Below, piece after piece: positions 22,772 through 31,812 of a DNA stretch of 64,000 nt. The stretch comes from JAAEPI01 sp964352625 (GTDB lineage: Bacteria; Bacteroidota; Bacteroidia; Cytophagales; Cyclobacteriaceae). Below the pieces are notes generated by a model. The model had not been told where the DNA came from. It worked only from the letters and a program-made list of their open reading frames with translations, and searched no databases. A program made the position numbers and the translations under genes. Location of the stretch: NCBI GenBank assembly GCA_964352625.1, contig CAYGSD010000003.1:62001-126000 (forward strand). The letters run 5' to 3'. Position 1 is the first letter of the stretch; each line of letters begins with the position of its first letter.

Positions 22772-24358
22772 ATGAAAAATTCATACCTCACAGCAACTGA
22801 TCAATTCTGTGGTGCCGGTGGATCCGGTCAGGGGATCGAGTCTGCAGGCGTAGAAGTGAAGCAAGCGCTTAACCACTGGAAGCTGGCCACTGAAACTTAT
22901 GAAACTAATTTTCCTAAGACCTCTGTGGCTTGTACTGATATCAGTGCCTGTGATCCGCGCCGATATGCATCGACGAACATTTTGGTTACATCTCCTGAAT
23001 GTACCGTTCATTCACCAGCTGGTGGCAATCATTACAAGGCTGTGAAAAAGCAAATGGATATGTTCGCTAAGGGCGAGATAGATCCTGCAGCTGAGCGCTC
23101 CCGGGCTACCATGTGGGATGTCTGCCGCTTCGCTGAGTATCACAACTATGAAATAGTAGTGGTAGAGAATGTGGTAGAGGCTCTCACCAGGTGGGCACTG
23201 TTTGATGTCTGGCTCATGGCTATGCATAAGCTTGGCTATGAACACAAGCTACTCTTTCTGAACTCGATGCATCATCATCCTACTCCGCAGAGCCGTGACC
23301 GGATGTACATTGTATTCTGGAAGAAAGGCAACAAAACGCCTGATTTGGACTTTACACCAAAAGCTCACTGCGCAAACTGCAGCAAGGACGTTCGCGCCTA
23401 TCAGTGGTGGAAAAACTCTGATAGGAAATTTGGAAAGTACCGGACACAGTATCTGTACCGGTGCACAAGCTGCACAGAGGTAGTAGAACCTTTCTACCAT
23501 GCATCATTCAATATAATAGATTGGAGTATTCCGGGTAAACCTGTAATGGTCGATGGTGAGCCTCAATACAGACCGAATACGATCCGTAGGATTCAGTATG
23601 GTTTGGAAAAGTTTGGACATCAACATCTACTTATCGGTTCTCGCTACAAATCAGGATTTGAGTGTAGGGTACATTCGCAGGAAGACCCAATTCCCACTCA
23701 AACTAGCATGGCCAGCCATGGCATTGTGACACCAATGATCATTGGTCATTACTACTCAGGAAATAAGGGTACGAACATTAAGCCTATGGACCAACCACTG
23801 CCAACTCAGACCGGAAGTTCTGAACATTCGATAGTTACTCCGTTCTTTATGACGACTGAGCATTCAAAAGTCAAAGCCCAATCTGCAGTCCGTTCTGGGG
23901 TGGATGCCTCAAGAACTCAAACTACAACCGACGGCCAAGGCGTGGTAATGCCAGCGCCATTCATTGTGGAGAACAATGGCCAGAGTAAGGCTAGACAGGT
24001 GGATAAACCCATCTCAGCTATTACTACTCGTGAGAAGCATGGTATACTGACCCCCAAATCGCTGAATGCTTTTCTGACTTACTACTATGGAAGCTCTTCG
24101 CAGTACAGTCAGATGACTGATCCTGCCTTCACAATGTCTACACGAGATAGAGCCGGATTGGTAACACATGAATCTCCTACTCTGGAAGATTGCCTTTACA
24201 GGACTATACGCCCTCATGAGGTGAAGAAGGCCATGGCTTTCGGTGATGACTACCAGGTTCTAGGCAATGGCAAGCAGATTGTGAAACAGTGCGGTAACGC
24301 TGTGACTCCTCCTGTCATGGAATGGATCATTGGGCAGTGTGTGAAGTCATTGAGTTAA
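22772..24358 (+). CDS. C5 cytosine DNA methyltransferase, orphan
   Basis: 528 residues from ATG 22772. An upstream ATG (22727) overlaps the ssb stop but would translate a GGCCAGC/GCTGGCC hairpin. Motif I DQFCGAGGSGQGI; motif IV VTSPECTVHSPAGGN has SPEC in place of the usual PPC, a variant also known in phage enzymes; motif VI VVVENVVEAL; motif VIII QSRDRMYIVFW; motif IX/X CLYRTIRPHE and GNAVTPPV. The middle (about 310-450) carries repeats of PTQT and TREKHG type. Cys in motif IV remains, so activity is plausible. Confidence 0.87.
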   Translation: MKNSYLTATDQFCGAGGSGQGIESAGVEVKQALNHWKLATETYETNFPKTSVACTDISACDPRRYASTNILVTSPECTVHSPAGGNHYKAVKKQMDMFAKGEIDPAAERSRATMWDVCRFAEYHNYEIVVVENVVEALTRWALFDVWLMAMHKLGYEHKLLFLNSMHHHPTPQSRDRMYIVFWKKGNKTPDLDFTPKAHCANCSKDVRAYQWWKNSDRKFGKYRTQYLYRCTSCTEVVEPFYHASFNIIDWSIPGKPVMVDGEPQYRPNTIRRIQYGLEKFGHQHLLIGSRYKSGFECRVHSQEDPIPTQTSMASHGIVTPMIIGHYYSGNKGTNIKPMDQPLPTQTGSSEHSIVTPFFMTTEHSKVKAQSAVRSGVDASRTQTTTDGQGVVMPAPFIVENNGQSKARQVDKPISAITTREKHGILTPKSLNAFLTYYYGSSSQYSQMTDPAFTMSTRDRAGLVTHESPTLEDCLYRTIRPHEVKKAMAFGDDYQVLGNGKQIVKQCGNAVTPPVMEWIIGQCVKSLS

Positions 24359-24383
24359 ATCCCTGCCACCCTAATTGAAATAG

Positions 24384-24412
24384 GCCAGTAGGTTTTCTTA
24401 CTGGCTTTTTTT
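24384..24412 (+). terminator. terminator after the replication/methylase operon
   Basis: GCCAGTA/TACTGGC stem with an 8-base loop and seven T. Confidence 0.88.
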
Positions 24413-24564
24413 ATATCTATTTCCCCCTGCCACCCTTTTTTGAATAAATAGGTGAGAATTCGGTGTTCACTCCGTTCACGGTCTAATAGACATCCTAACG
24501 GATGATAAGCGGCGTTCGCTCCGCTCACAGTATTTAAAAAATGAGAGCAGGGGGTGTTCTTCTT

Positions 24565-24809
24565 GTTCTACGTGTTCTACCTTATAAATAAATAAAGAGA
24601 TATATATCTATAAATCAGATAGATAGACCCTCAGAGAGACGGGTAGAACGGTGCAGAGTTTGGTAGAACACCGTAGAACACTGGCTGTTTGTTCTACTGC
24701 CGCCGTGGTGTTCTCCTGTATTCTCCCAGTTGGAAGAACAGTGCTTTCTGTAAAATCCTTGATTCCTGAACGCCAGATCGGATTTTGCCCTGAGTAGAAC
24801 GGGTAGAAC
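24565..24809. repeat. GTAGAAC iteron cluster, candidate replication origin
   Basis: Eight exact copies of GTAGAAC or its complement GTTCTAC: forward at 24643, 24663, 24673, 24794, 24803; reverse at 24565, 24574, 24691. Near-copies lie between (GTTCTCC, GGAAGAAC). The region 24413-24869 has no gene, lies at the end of the replication module and is A/T-rich around 24581-24625. This fits an initiator-binding origin, or a regulator-binding array. Confidence 0.6.
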
Positions 24810-24837
24810 AAAAAGAGCGTAAAGTGTGTACCTCTTG

Positions 24838-24859
24838 TACTATGAAATATTTCATAGTA
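24838..24859. promoter_or_regulatory. 22 bp perfect palindrome upstream of the late region
   Basis: Each arm is TACTATGAAAT; the two arms meet with no spacer. It ends 10 bp before the start of the gene at 24870, so an operator for the genes that follow is likely. Confidence 0.55.
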
Positions 24860-24869
24860 AATTCACGGT

Positions 24870-25097
24870 ATGGCACACAATACAACACAGATCGTTCATG
24901 ATGTGGTCCAAGTGGAGCATATCAATGAGTTTGCGCATGCGGATGGTTCGGGAAAGAAGCTTGGTGAACCTTATTGGGTTTTATTCAAGGATGATACCTG
25001 GTCATTCGACTTTATAAGGGCCAATACGGATTCGGAATTACTGAAGCACAACATCGCAGCTGGTGCGGTGTACCGCTTAGTAAGAGTTCATGAGTAA
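24870..25097 (+). CDS. hypothetical phage protein
   Basis: 75 residues, no membrane segment; contains alternating hydrophobic strands (YWVLFKDDTWSFDFI). First gene after the iteron region. Not recognised. A second frame starting at 24826 in the same place is not supported. Confidence 0.45.
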   Translation: MAHNTTQIVHDVVQVEHINEFAHADGSGKKLGEPYWVLFKDDTWSFDFIRANTDSELLKHNIAAGAVYRLVRVHE

Positions 25098-25157
25098 AAT
25101 GATAAAAAAATCAAATCATTTTCATATTTATTTGGCTACATTAGTCCTATATAATCT

Positions 25158-25625
25158 ATGTCAAGGAAGAAACGCGTCAAGATACCCTTCAAGCCTTATT
25201 TGGTAAAGTTCCTCCGGGCTGAGTACAGTTGGAAGACGTACAGCGTTCATGGTCAAGAGACTACCTATCTGCAACTGAACCCACGATTGTGGAAGCCAAA
25301 ATTCTCTAATCGGAAGTGGTCAAAAGCCTTTTGGCGTCAGCCGCATGCGGATAAGATATGGCTGGATGTGGAGACGGTGGATACTAATCTTGAAAAATTG
25401 TGGCTTTTAAAGAACCAGCTTGAGGATGATTTTTACAATAGAATGATCGGGTATGCAGCTGCGCGATATGGAATAATGGATTCTTGGGGAGCGATTAAGC
25501 AGTTTCTCGATCAATACGGAATAACAGAATCTGATTACTCAATGGATTCGGCCTACAAGCGATGGCAAAGATCAAAAACTTACAAAAACCTCAAAAAAAA
25601 TGTCAGCAATAGACAAGTCATTTGA
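25158..25625 (+). CDS. hypothetical phage protein
   Basis: 155 residues, strongly basic start (MSRKKRVKIPFKPYLVKF), Trp-rich first half, helical second half ending KTYKNLKKN. Its last 26 bases overlap the Fn3 gene. Expected near virion genes; function unknown. Confidence 0.5.
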   Translation: MSRKKRVKIPFKPYLVKFLRAEYSWKTYSVHGQETTYLQLNPRLWKPKFSNRKWSKAFWRQPHADKIWLDVETVDTNLEKLWLLKNQLEDDFYNRMIGYAAARYGIMDSWGAIKQFLDQYGITESDYSMDSAYKRWQRSKTYKNLKKNVSNRQVI

Positions 25626-27816
25626 TGACAACTTCGGTGGAATTGTCTCCTTGTATATAGGAGCCAATCAAGTGGTACTTTCTCAATTGGATTTGCCTTT
25701 ACTTCCAAAACCTACGGACGCTCTTCTTCTGCCGTTAAGTACATTTGAGACGTATTTTTTTCAGGTGAATTTTGTGCCAAGGACTGCAGCTCATGATGAT
25801 ATGCAAAATATGGACTCGAATGGCAACACTTATAAGCATTCTCTCCAATGCAAGATTCATAAGGACCGCACGGACATTCGCGCACACCTGGAGACTTACC
25901 GCCAGAAAAAGGCGACCATCTTATTTAAAACCAGCAACGGCGAATGGTTCTTACTTCCTGATATGATGCTGCAAGCTCAGCACCACACAGGAAAGGAGCC
26001 GAAGGACACTAATGTGTATTTCTTCTCATGGACGGCTGATCTTCGCCACCAGGCACTGCCATTGTCGGAGGCTGTATCTGGCAGTGGTACTGTGACACTC
26101 GCCCTTGATGCCACACCAGACGAGGCAGATAGTGATGGTGTTTTCTCGCTTGCGCTCAGTGCCTCGACCCTGACGAATGTAGCGGAGTACTTGATAGAGT
26201 ATGACATAGGTGCCGGATATGTGTCACTGGGTACGTTTTCATCACTAAGTGACTTACATAGTGTGGCGGTGGCCAATGGCGGATCGATGACGTTCAGAGT
26301 GACACCACGGAATTTCTTGGGGGCAGGCACTCCAATAGAAACTAATACGGTAGTTGTTAATTCCATTCCAAACTTGCCTAATTCAGTAGCCGTAAATCAG
26401 ACTGATTCATCAGAAACAGAAGTAACCTTTGATATTATCTGGAATGATAATAGTTCTATTGAATCCGGCTATATAGTGGAATACAAAGTCAATGACGGTT
26501 CTTGGGTAGTTTTAGGTACTCAATCTGCAGACGCTGAATTAGTAAACGTAGCTGATATTGTCATATCTAACGGAGATACTATCACAGCTAGAGTGAAAGC
26601 AGATCACCCTGAAGCAGAATATGTACAATCATCCGCGGTAGCTCATTACCTTCTTCCTGCACCACCGACCACCTCTGATATACTATTGACTGGAAATGAA
26701 AATACAACCCAATGCGAAATAACTGCAGAGTGGACTGATAATTCCTCTATTGAAACTGGTTTTGAGATACAATATAGATTAAATGCCGGTAGCTGGGTGG
26801 CTTTTAGTAGTAGCCCCGTTGCTGCAAATATTACAAGCATAACACAGTATATTACCGGTAGCCATGGTGACACGATTGAGTTCAGAGTAAGAGCCGTGAA
26901 TAATGGCTTCTATTCCGACTGGGGACTGCATGGCAGCAGCGTTAATCTGATTCTTCAGCCAATTGCCCCGACTTCAGTAGCGATTTCACAATCTGCAGAC
27001 AATGGCACTGGTATAGACGTAGATATTTCCTGGATTGATAATTCTAACAATGAAGAAGACTTTGAAATTGAATATCAACTGAATTCCGGCAGCTGGACTG
27101 CCTTGACAGGAGTAACGGCAAATACAGAAAGTATCACCAGATCTATTACTTGTACTGATGAAGATAATGTAAGAGTACGAGTTAGGGCCAGTGCCGCTTC
27201 GGGTGCCGCAAAAAGCACCTACGGCAACAGTAATATCATTGCAGCTTCGATTGAGACCATACCAGCGGCACCCTCTGATGTAACTTTAGTTCACAGCGCC
27301 AGTGCGAATTATCTAGCTAGCTGGACTGATAATTCAGATGACGAAACTGGTTTTGAAGTTGAGTCACAAATAGACGGGGGGTCTTGGACTGCCGTTACTA
27401 CGACTGCAGCCGAGGCAGAATCACAAATTGTGAATGCCACTTTTGGGGACTGGTTAAAGGTTAGGGTTAGAGCGGTTAATGGGGCGGGTAATTCGGACTG
27501 GGTTGAAAGTGATCAAGTACCGGAAGTTGTATCTTCTTTAGTTTTAACTGATAATGGAGTAGGGGGCTCAATGTCTTATACATTCACTTCTACCACTACT
27601 ATTGAAACTGGTTTCGAGATGGAGGCTCGAAAAAATGGGGGTAGCTATGTTGCCATTGAAACACTGGCCTCAAATGACACATCTGATAGCTTTTCAGCCT
27701 CCGATGCTCCTTTAAGTGCAATAGCTACCGATGATATACAGATAAGAGTTAGAGCCATAACATCTACTACACAAGGGGCTTGGAAAGAAAGCAATATCGT
27801 AGAGTTGACAAGTTAA
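25600..27816 (+). CDS. multi-domain fibronectin type III virion protein
   Basis: 738 residues. Residues 1-165 form a unique N-terminal domain that probably anchors it to the particle. From about 170 there are six Fn3-like repeats of about 95 residues, each with the W-D-N-S..E.GF.IE......W pattern (WNDNSSIESGYIVEY, WTDNSSIETGFEIQY, WIDNSNNEEDFEIEY, WTDNSDDETGFEVES). Fn3/Ig arrays on phage heads or tails are thought to bind carbohydrates or surfaces. The repeats are similar to each other, so copy number may vary between relatives. Confidence 0.75.
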   Translation: MSAIDKSFDDNFGGIVSLYIGANQVVLSQLDLPLLPKPTDALLLPLSTFETYFFQVNFVPRTAAHDDMQNMDSNGNTYKHSLQCKIHKDRTDIRAHLETYRQKKATILFKTSNGEWFLLPDMMLQAQHHTGKEPKDTNVYFFSWTADLRHQALPLSEAVSGSGTVTLALDATPDEADSDGVFSLALSASTLTNVAEYLIEYDIGAGYVSLGTFSSLSDLHSVAVANGGSMTFRVTPRNFLGAGTPIETNTVVVNSIPNLPNSVAVNQTDSSETEVTFDIIWNDNSSIESGYIVEYKVNDGSWVVLGTQSADAELVNVADIVISNGDTITARVKADHPEAEYVQSSAVAHYLLPAPPTTSDILLTGNENTTQCEITAEWTDNSSIETGFEIQYRLNAGSWVAFSSSPVAANITSITQYITGSHGDTIEFRVRAVNNGFYSDWGLHGSSVNLILQPIAPTSVAISQSADNGTGIDVDISWIDNSNNEEDFEIEYQLNSGSWTALTGVTANTESITRSITCTDEDNVRVRVRASAASGAAKSTYGNSNIIAASIETIPAAPSDVTLVHSASANYLASWTDNSDDETGFEVESQIDGGSWTAVTTTAAEAESQIVNATFGDWLKVRVRAVNGAGNSDWVESDQVPEVVSSLVLTDNGVGGSMSYTFTSTTTIETGFEMEARKNGGSYVAIETLASNDTSDSFSASDAPLSAIATDDIQIRVRAITSTTQGAWKESNIVELTS

Positions 27817-27867
27817 TTATTTGGGCTTTTTCCGTCCTATTCAGGCCATTAAAGGCTTCTTACCATT

Positions 27868-29271
27868 GTGTCGATTGTAATCGATGCAATGAAGAACTAT
27901 AGACTATTATCGCAGGTACTTGGTGGTGTTTGGCTCATGGATCCGGAGGATGTCAAGAGCTACTTGCCGTCCATCACCAAGCTACTGACAGCTGACAACC
28001 CTTCTTCGCTGGAGGTGTCTACGGAAGAATCTAAAGAGACTCTTCCGTTTTCGTATTCTCATGTACATTCGGAGACTTATGACAGCTATGACGATGCACC
28101 GCACGGATCTATCGCGGTGATTCCTGTGAAGGGGCCCCTGATGAAGCAGGACTATTGTGGTGATCCGGGTACGGCCACACTAGCTAAGCGTGTGCAAGAG
28201 GCTGACGAGCATCCGAGCATTGTTGCTATTGTTTTTCAATTTGATTCACCTGGTGGAGCAGCTGATGCGGGTGAGATTCTTCACAATGCCATTCTCCAAA
28301 CCACAAAGCCAACGATTGGCCATGTAGAGCTTGCCGCGAGTTTGGGATATCTCATAGCCTGTGCCTGTGATCATATCATGATCGATGGCAAGGTTTCACG
28401 CATTGGATCCATTGGCACATTCGCTACGCTGTATGATTTCGCCGATTACTATGCCGAGCTCGGCATAAAGGTTCATGAGATCTATGCATCCGCATCCACA
28501 GAAAAGAATAAGCCCTACAGAGAGGCATTAAAAAACAACTACCTGCCTATCCAGCAAGATGTACTTGATAAGTACAATCTGCCATTCATAGAGTCAGTAC
28601 AGGACACCAGAGGCGAATTCCTAAACGCTGATGATGATAAGATTTTAAAAGGAAAAGTGTATTTCGGTCAAGATAACATTGCTGCCGGGCTAGCCGACAC
28701 AATGGGTTCTTTCGATGAAGCGCTAGTCCTTGCTCATGAGATGGGCACCCCACAGCAAGTATTTAAATCCAATTCAAATATGTTCAAACAGTTAAACAAA
28801 ACGCTGAACACTCTGATGTCAAAAATCAAGGGTGGCGATGCGGAAGCCACTGCAGAAGAAATCGCTGCAGTCAACGAGCAGTTGGAGGCCGAAGGTTGTA
28901 CTTCGATCCAGCTGGTAAGCACACAGGCTTTTGAACAGTTGGGAGCTTCTGCAGAGAGTGCAGAATCAAGGCTTACAACTATTCAAGAGGCCGTAGATGC
29001 AATCTCTGAAGAAGAGGTTGAGAATGTTGAATCCTTCGATTTGCCGGAGGCGATTCAATCACTACAGGAGCAGGTAGAAACCCTCACCAAAGAACGTGAC
29101 ACAGCGCAAGCGAAGGTCGCCAAACTGGAAGGTAAAGCCGATCCTCCAAAGCAGACAGCTAAAGAGAAAGAGGAAGTGGACAAAGGTGAGCCTGAGGCTT
29201 ATGAGTTCGAAACTTCTGCTGATCGCAAGGCGGCTGAGTTAGCAAATCAAACTGACCAATTTTCACTTTAA
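27868..29271 (+). CDS. S49-family prohead protease with scaffold-like tail
   Basis: 467 residues, GTG start. Residues 75-280 are a SppA-like peptidase: VIPVKGPLM, FQFDSPGGAADAGEIL, then ELAASLGYLIACACD with the nucleophile Ser, and the Lys-side region SASTEKNKPYREALK. Residues 300-467 are acidic and coiled-coil-like (LQEQVETLTKERDTAQAKVAKL), resembling a scaffold fused to the protease as in lambda C/Nu3. It immediately precedes the capsid gene. Confidence 0.85.
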   Translation: MSIVIDAMKNYRLLSQVLGGVWLMDPEDVKSYLPSITKLLTADNPSSLEVSTEESKETLPFSYSHVHSETYDSYDDAPHGSIAVIPVKGPLMKQDYCGDPGTATLAKRVQEADEHPSIVAIVFQFDSPGGAADAGEILHNAILQTTKPTIGHVELAASLGYLIACACDHIMIDGKVSRIGSIGTFATLYDFADYYAELGIKVHEIYASASTEKNKPYREALKNNYLPIQQDVLDKYNLPFIESVQDTRGEFLNADDDKILKGKVYFGQDNIAAGLADTMGSFDEALVLAHEMGTPQQVFKSNSNMFKQLNKTLNTLMSKIKGGDAEATAEEIAAVNEQLEAEGCTSIQLVSTQAFEQLGASAESAESRLTTIQEAVDAISEEEVENVESFDLPEAIQSLQEQVETLTKERDTAQAKVAKLEGKADPPKQTAKEKEEVDKGEPEAYEFETSADRKAAELANQTDQFSL

Positions 29272-29276
29272 TAATC

Positions 29277-30572
29277 ATGAAAAACTTCTTTAACATTTTT
29301 TCGGTGATATTCTTTTCCATGGCTTTGGCCATGGGCATGGGAATTAGCCCATTACACGCTGGGGCCGGTGTTGTCTCCATTGCGGTGATTAAGTCAATAG
29401 TAACACCAACCATATCAGGAGTGGCTCTTCTTGATGCTGCCGATGTTTCGGCGCTCACTGCATATGCAGGAAAGAAGTACCGCGCCTTAATATGGACCCT
29501 TGTCAGTGAGCTGCATGTAGCTCGGGACGTAATGATGCGGTCCAATATTAAAAGCAAGGAATTAATTGGAAAGCTCAACATTCTTGATGGCCTTAGACCA
29601 TTCTCATCCGATGAAGAATTTGGAACTGCAGGTGGTGATCTCATCTACACTGATCGATACTTAGAAGTCAATGGCGCTAAGCGTGAATTGAAGTTTGATC
29701 TTTCGGCATATGAGAATACTTACTTGGAAGAATTCCAATCCGCTGGCAGTGGTGCAAGCAAAGCTGCACAACCAAGCCAAATTCCATTTGCACAATGGAC
29801 TTGGATGCGAATCCTTGAGACGATTAGAGCAGAACTTAATAATAAGACTGCTTTTCATGGTTTCGATAAGGCTGATGCAGTGGCATGGGCAGGGGATCCT
29901 GCAACGTACGATGCGGGTGATTATGTGACCTTCACCGTCAGTGGTCGTATCGAATGGTTTAAGTGTCTTGCGACTACATTGGTAGATGAATCTCCAGCAA
30001 CTCATCCTGCCAAATGGCAAAATGTGACTGCCCAGGCAATCACCAGAGGTTTTGGAACTGTAATCGCGGATGAGCTTGCAGCTAGCAATATCACAGCGCT
30101 GAGCACAGGAGCCATCACAGATTCGGCATCTACTAAGGCTGTTTTTGATCAGATATTCAGGTCTATGCCTGTAGAATACCGCGATCAAGGTGCGGGTATC
30201 ATTCAGTTATGTTCTTATACTGACTTCAATTTCTTGATTGATGCCTATAGAGACCAGATGTTCTATTTGGACAAAAAGGGCAACCCAGCTGAATCTCAAA
30301 ACGGGATGTACCTACCTGGTAGCAACAACCGATGCTACATCAAGCCATGTACTTGGATGCAGAACACAAGACGAATCATAGCTAGTCCTATGGTCATCAG
30401 TGGTGGTCAGCCGAAAGCAGCTTCATTGCTGATGGGAACTGATAAGATGGCTGATATGAACGATGTGAGCATTGTTCAAAATGAGCTATGGAAGTTCAAG
30501 GCAGGCGTCAAATTCAAAATAGGTTTCGAGGTTGCCAACCTTGATGAAATCAGAGTAAACAATCAAGTTTAA
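29277..30572 (+). CDS. major capsid protein (by position), hydrophobic N-terminus
   Basis: 431 residues, 5 bp after the protease/scaffold gene and followed by tail genes, which is where the major capsid protein sits. The first 29 residues (MKNFFNIFSVIFFSMALAM, ending near HAGAG) look like a secretory signal peptide, odd for a capsid protein; internal Met15, Met19 and Met21 are alternative starts. The body is mixed alpha/beta with YTDRYLEVNGAKRELKFDLSA and MGTDKMADMNDVSIV near the end, compatible with an HK97-like fold but not diagnostic. Confidence 0.6.
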   Translation: MKNFFNIFSVIFFSMALAMGMGISPLHAGAGVVSIAVIKSIVTPTISGVALLDAADVSALTAYAGKKYRALIWTLVSELHVARDVMMRSNIKSKELIGKLNILDGLRPFSSDEEFGTAGGDLIYTDRYLEVNGAKRELKFDLSAYENTYLEEFQSAGSGASKAAQPSQIPFAQWTWMRILETIRAELNNKTAFHGFDKADAVAWAGDPATYDAGDYVTFTVSGRIEWFKCLATTLVDESPATHPAKWQNVTAQAITRGFGTVIADELAASNITALSTGAITDSASTKAVFDQIFRSMPVEYRDQGAGIIQLCSYTDFNFLIDAYRDQMFYLDKKGNPAESQNGMYLPGSNNRCYIKPCTWMQNTRRIIASPMVISGGQPKAASLLMGTDKMADMNDVSIVQNELWKFKAGVKFKIGFEVANLDEIRVNNQV

Positions 30573-30576
30573 TACA

Positions 30577-30963
30577 ATGGCTGACAAGAAAATATCTGAA
30601 TTAAGCAACGAGGAGCTGTTCAAGGAACTGACTTCTACGGATGCGCAACGAGCTGAAGAAGCTAGAAAGGAAGTAGCAACGAGGTTTGACAAACTCGATA
30701 AGGCTAAGACCGAAGCGGAAACGGATGCAAACGAACTCAATACGAAATTGAAGGACTTTGAATCCGGTAAGAAGCAAGTGAAACGACCAGTCATCACCGT
30801 GGATGGTAAGAAGTATTACGTCTTGGCAGGTGAAACTGACAAGCATGGTAATACCGTGACCATTGCGGACATGCGAGAGAATCCTGACTTGGCTAAGCCT
30901 CTGATCAAGGCTAAGTCTGGGTCTTTGGTGGAAGTAGTGACCCCTAAAAAAGGAGGTAAGTAA
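30577..30963 (+). CDS. small head-region protein
   Basis: 128 residues: helical charged N-terminal half (NEELFKELTSTDAQRAEEARKEV), beta C-terminal half (RPVITVDGKKYYVLAG...GSLVEVV). Between capsid and tail tube; shares one base with the next start. Role unknown, perhaps a head decoration or completion protein. Confidence 0.55.
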   Translation: MADKKISELSNEELFKELTSTDAQRAEEARKEVATRFDKLDKAKTEAETDANELNTKLKDFESGKKQVKRPVITVDGKKYYVLAGETDKHGNTVTIADMRENPDLAKPLIKAKSGSLVEVVTPKKGGK

Positions 30964-31493
30964 TGGAAGATGTATTGAACACCACAGGTGGAAACAATGA
31001 TGCCGGCTTAAAGCGCACAATTTATTTTGCGCTAGCGGCTGATGTTGAAACCTGGCCCACACTTCCTGGATCACCTGCCACCTATGAAGACTTAGTACTT
31101 CATGACGGTGCGTTTGCCATGAAAACCGGTAAGCAGTTTTTCTCTTTCGAAGCGCAAGTGAGAAAGAGCGGACTGGATACAGAATCTGCCGGTGAGCGTG
31201 GATCCAAGAGTGCAGTGAATAGACTGGAAGTAATGAGATCCAACATCTCTGCTTCAGTTGTCGGCTTCCTTGAGACACACAAGAACGATGAAATGGTTTT
31301 CATTGTAGAGGAACTGAACGGTGATCTCCGAGTAATCGGAGATGATGATCTTCCTGCCACCATTGAGGATTTCAAAATCACTGGTGGTAAGGATGTAAGT
31401 GACGAACGATCTGTTTCATTCACAGCTGAGTCTGTGGGTAGAGTGGCCAGGTACTATACCGGTCAGGCTATTCCTTTGACACCAGCTGCATAA
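30963..31493 (+). CDS. putative major tail tube protein
   Basis: 176 residues, predicted all-beta with one helix. FALAADVETWP...DLVLHDGAFAMKTGKQFFSF and the long hairpin with SVSFTAESVGRVARYYTG resemble phage tail tube proteins. Size and position (after capsid, before terminase and tail genes) fit. A fold comparison would settle it. Confidence 0.5.
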   Translation: MEDVLNTTGGNNDAGLKRTIYFALAADVETWPTLPGSPATYEDLVLHDGAFAMKTGKQFFSFEAQVRKSGLDTESAGERGSKSAVNRLEVMRSNISASVVGFLETHKNDEMVFIVEELNGDLRVIGDDDLPATIEDFKITGGKDVSDERSVSFTAESVGRVARYYTGQAIPLTPAA

Positions 31494-31504
31494 TTTGATT
31501 GATT

Positions 31505-31690
31505 ATGTCAAAAGCTAAATATATCGTGGTAGGAGTGGTGCCCGGAACTGTACGGTTCAATGGCCATACCTATGATCTTTCTAAGCTTGATGGTATTTCT
31601 GAGAAAACCAAAAAGGCTTTAGCTGAGGATCCTAAGTTTCCATTCCTGGCAGTAGAAGAGAAAGCAACTGGCTCTGGTTCGTCGAACTAG
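31505..31690 (+). CDS. small phage protein
   Basis: 61 residues from the ATG at 31505 (an upstream TTG at 31499 is less likely). YIVVGVVPGTVRFNGHTYDL is two beta strands, followed by a short helix and a Gly/Ser tail. Not recognised; ends the capsid transcript. Confidence 0.5.
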   Translation: MSKAKYIVVGVVPGTVRFNGHTYDLSKLDGISEKTKKALAEDPKFPFLAVEEKATGSGSSN

Positions 31691-31748
31691 AGGTGGTTTT
31701 TTATTTTAAACGTTCATGTCTTTTAACTAAGGCTGAGTGTAAGCAAAG

Positions 31749-31773
31749 GCCCCTCAATAGAGGGGCTTTTTTT
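31749..31773 (+). terminator. terminator of the capsid operon
   Basis: GCCCCT/AGGGGC stem with a 6-base loop and seven T; the late-promoter motif starts at the next base. Confidence 0.88.
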
Positions 31774-31812
31774 GTCCTAGCAAAAAATTAAGAAGATGAT
31801 AACATTAGCCTT
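31774..31812 (+). promoter_or_regulatory. leaderless late promoter, copy 1
   Basis: GTCCTA at 31774 and TTAGCCT ending just before the GTG at 31813; 39 bp from motif to start codon, with no room for a leader or ribosome-binding site. Confidence 0.6.

Noticed and set aside
25146..25158. GTCCTATATAATCT upstream of the gene at 25158 as a promoter of the late family
   Set aside because: GTCCTA is only about 10 bases from the start codon; spacing is incompatible with the other copies.
27834..27868. GTCCTA before the S49 protease gene as a sixth late promoter
   Set aside because: The spacing to the start codon is 34 rather than 39 and the -7-like box is displaced by five bases; probably chance, or a weak variant.
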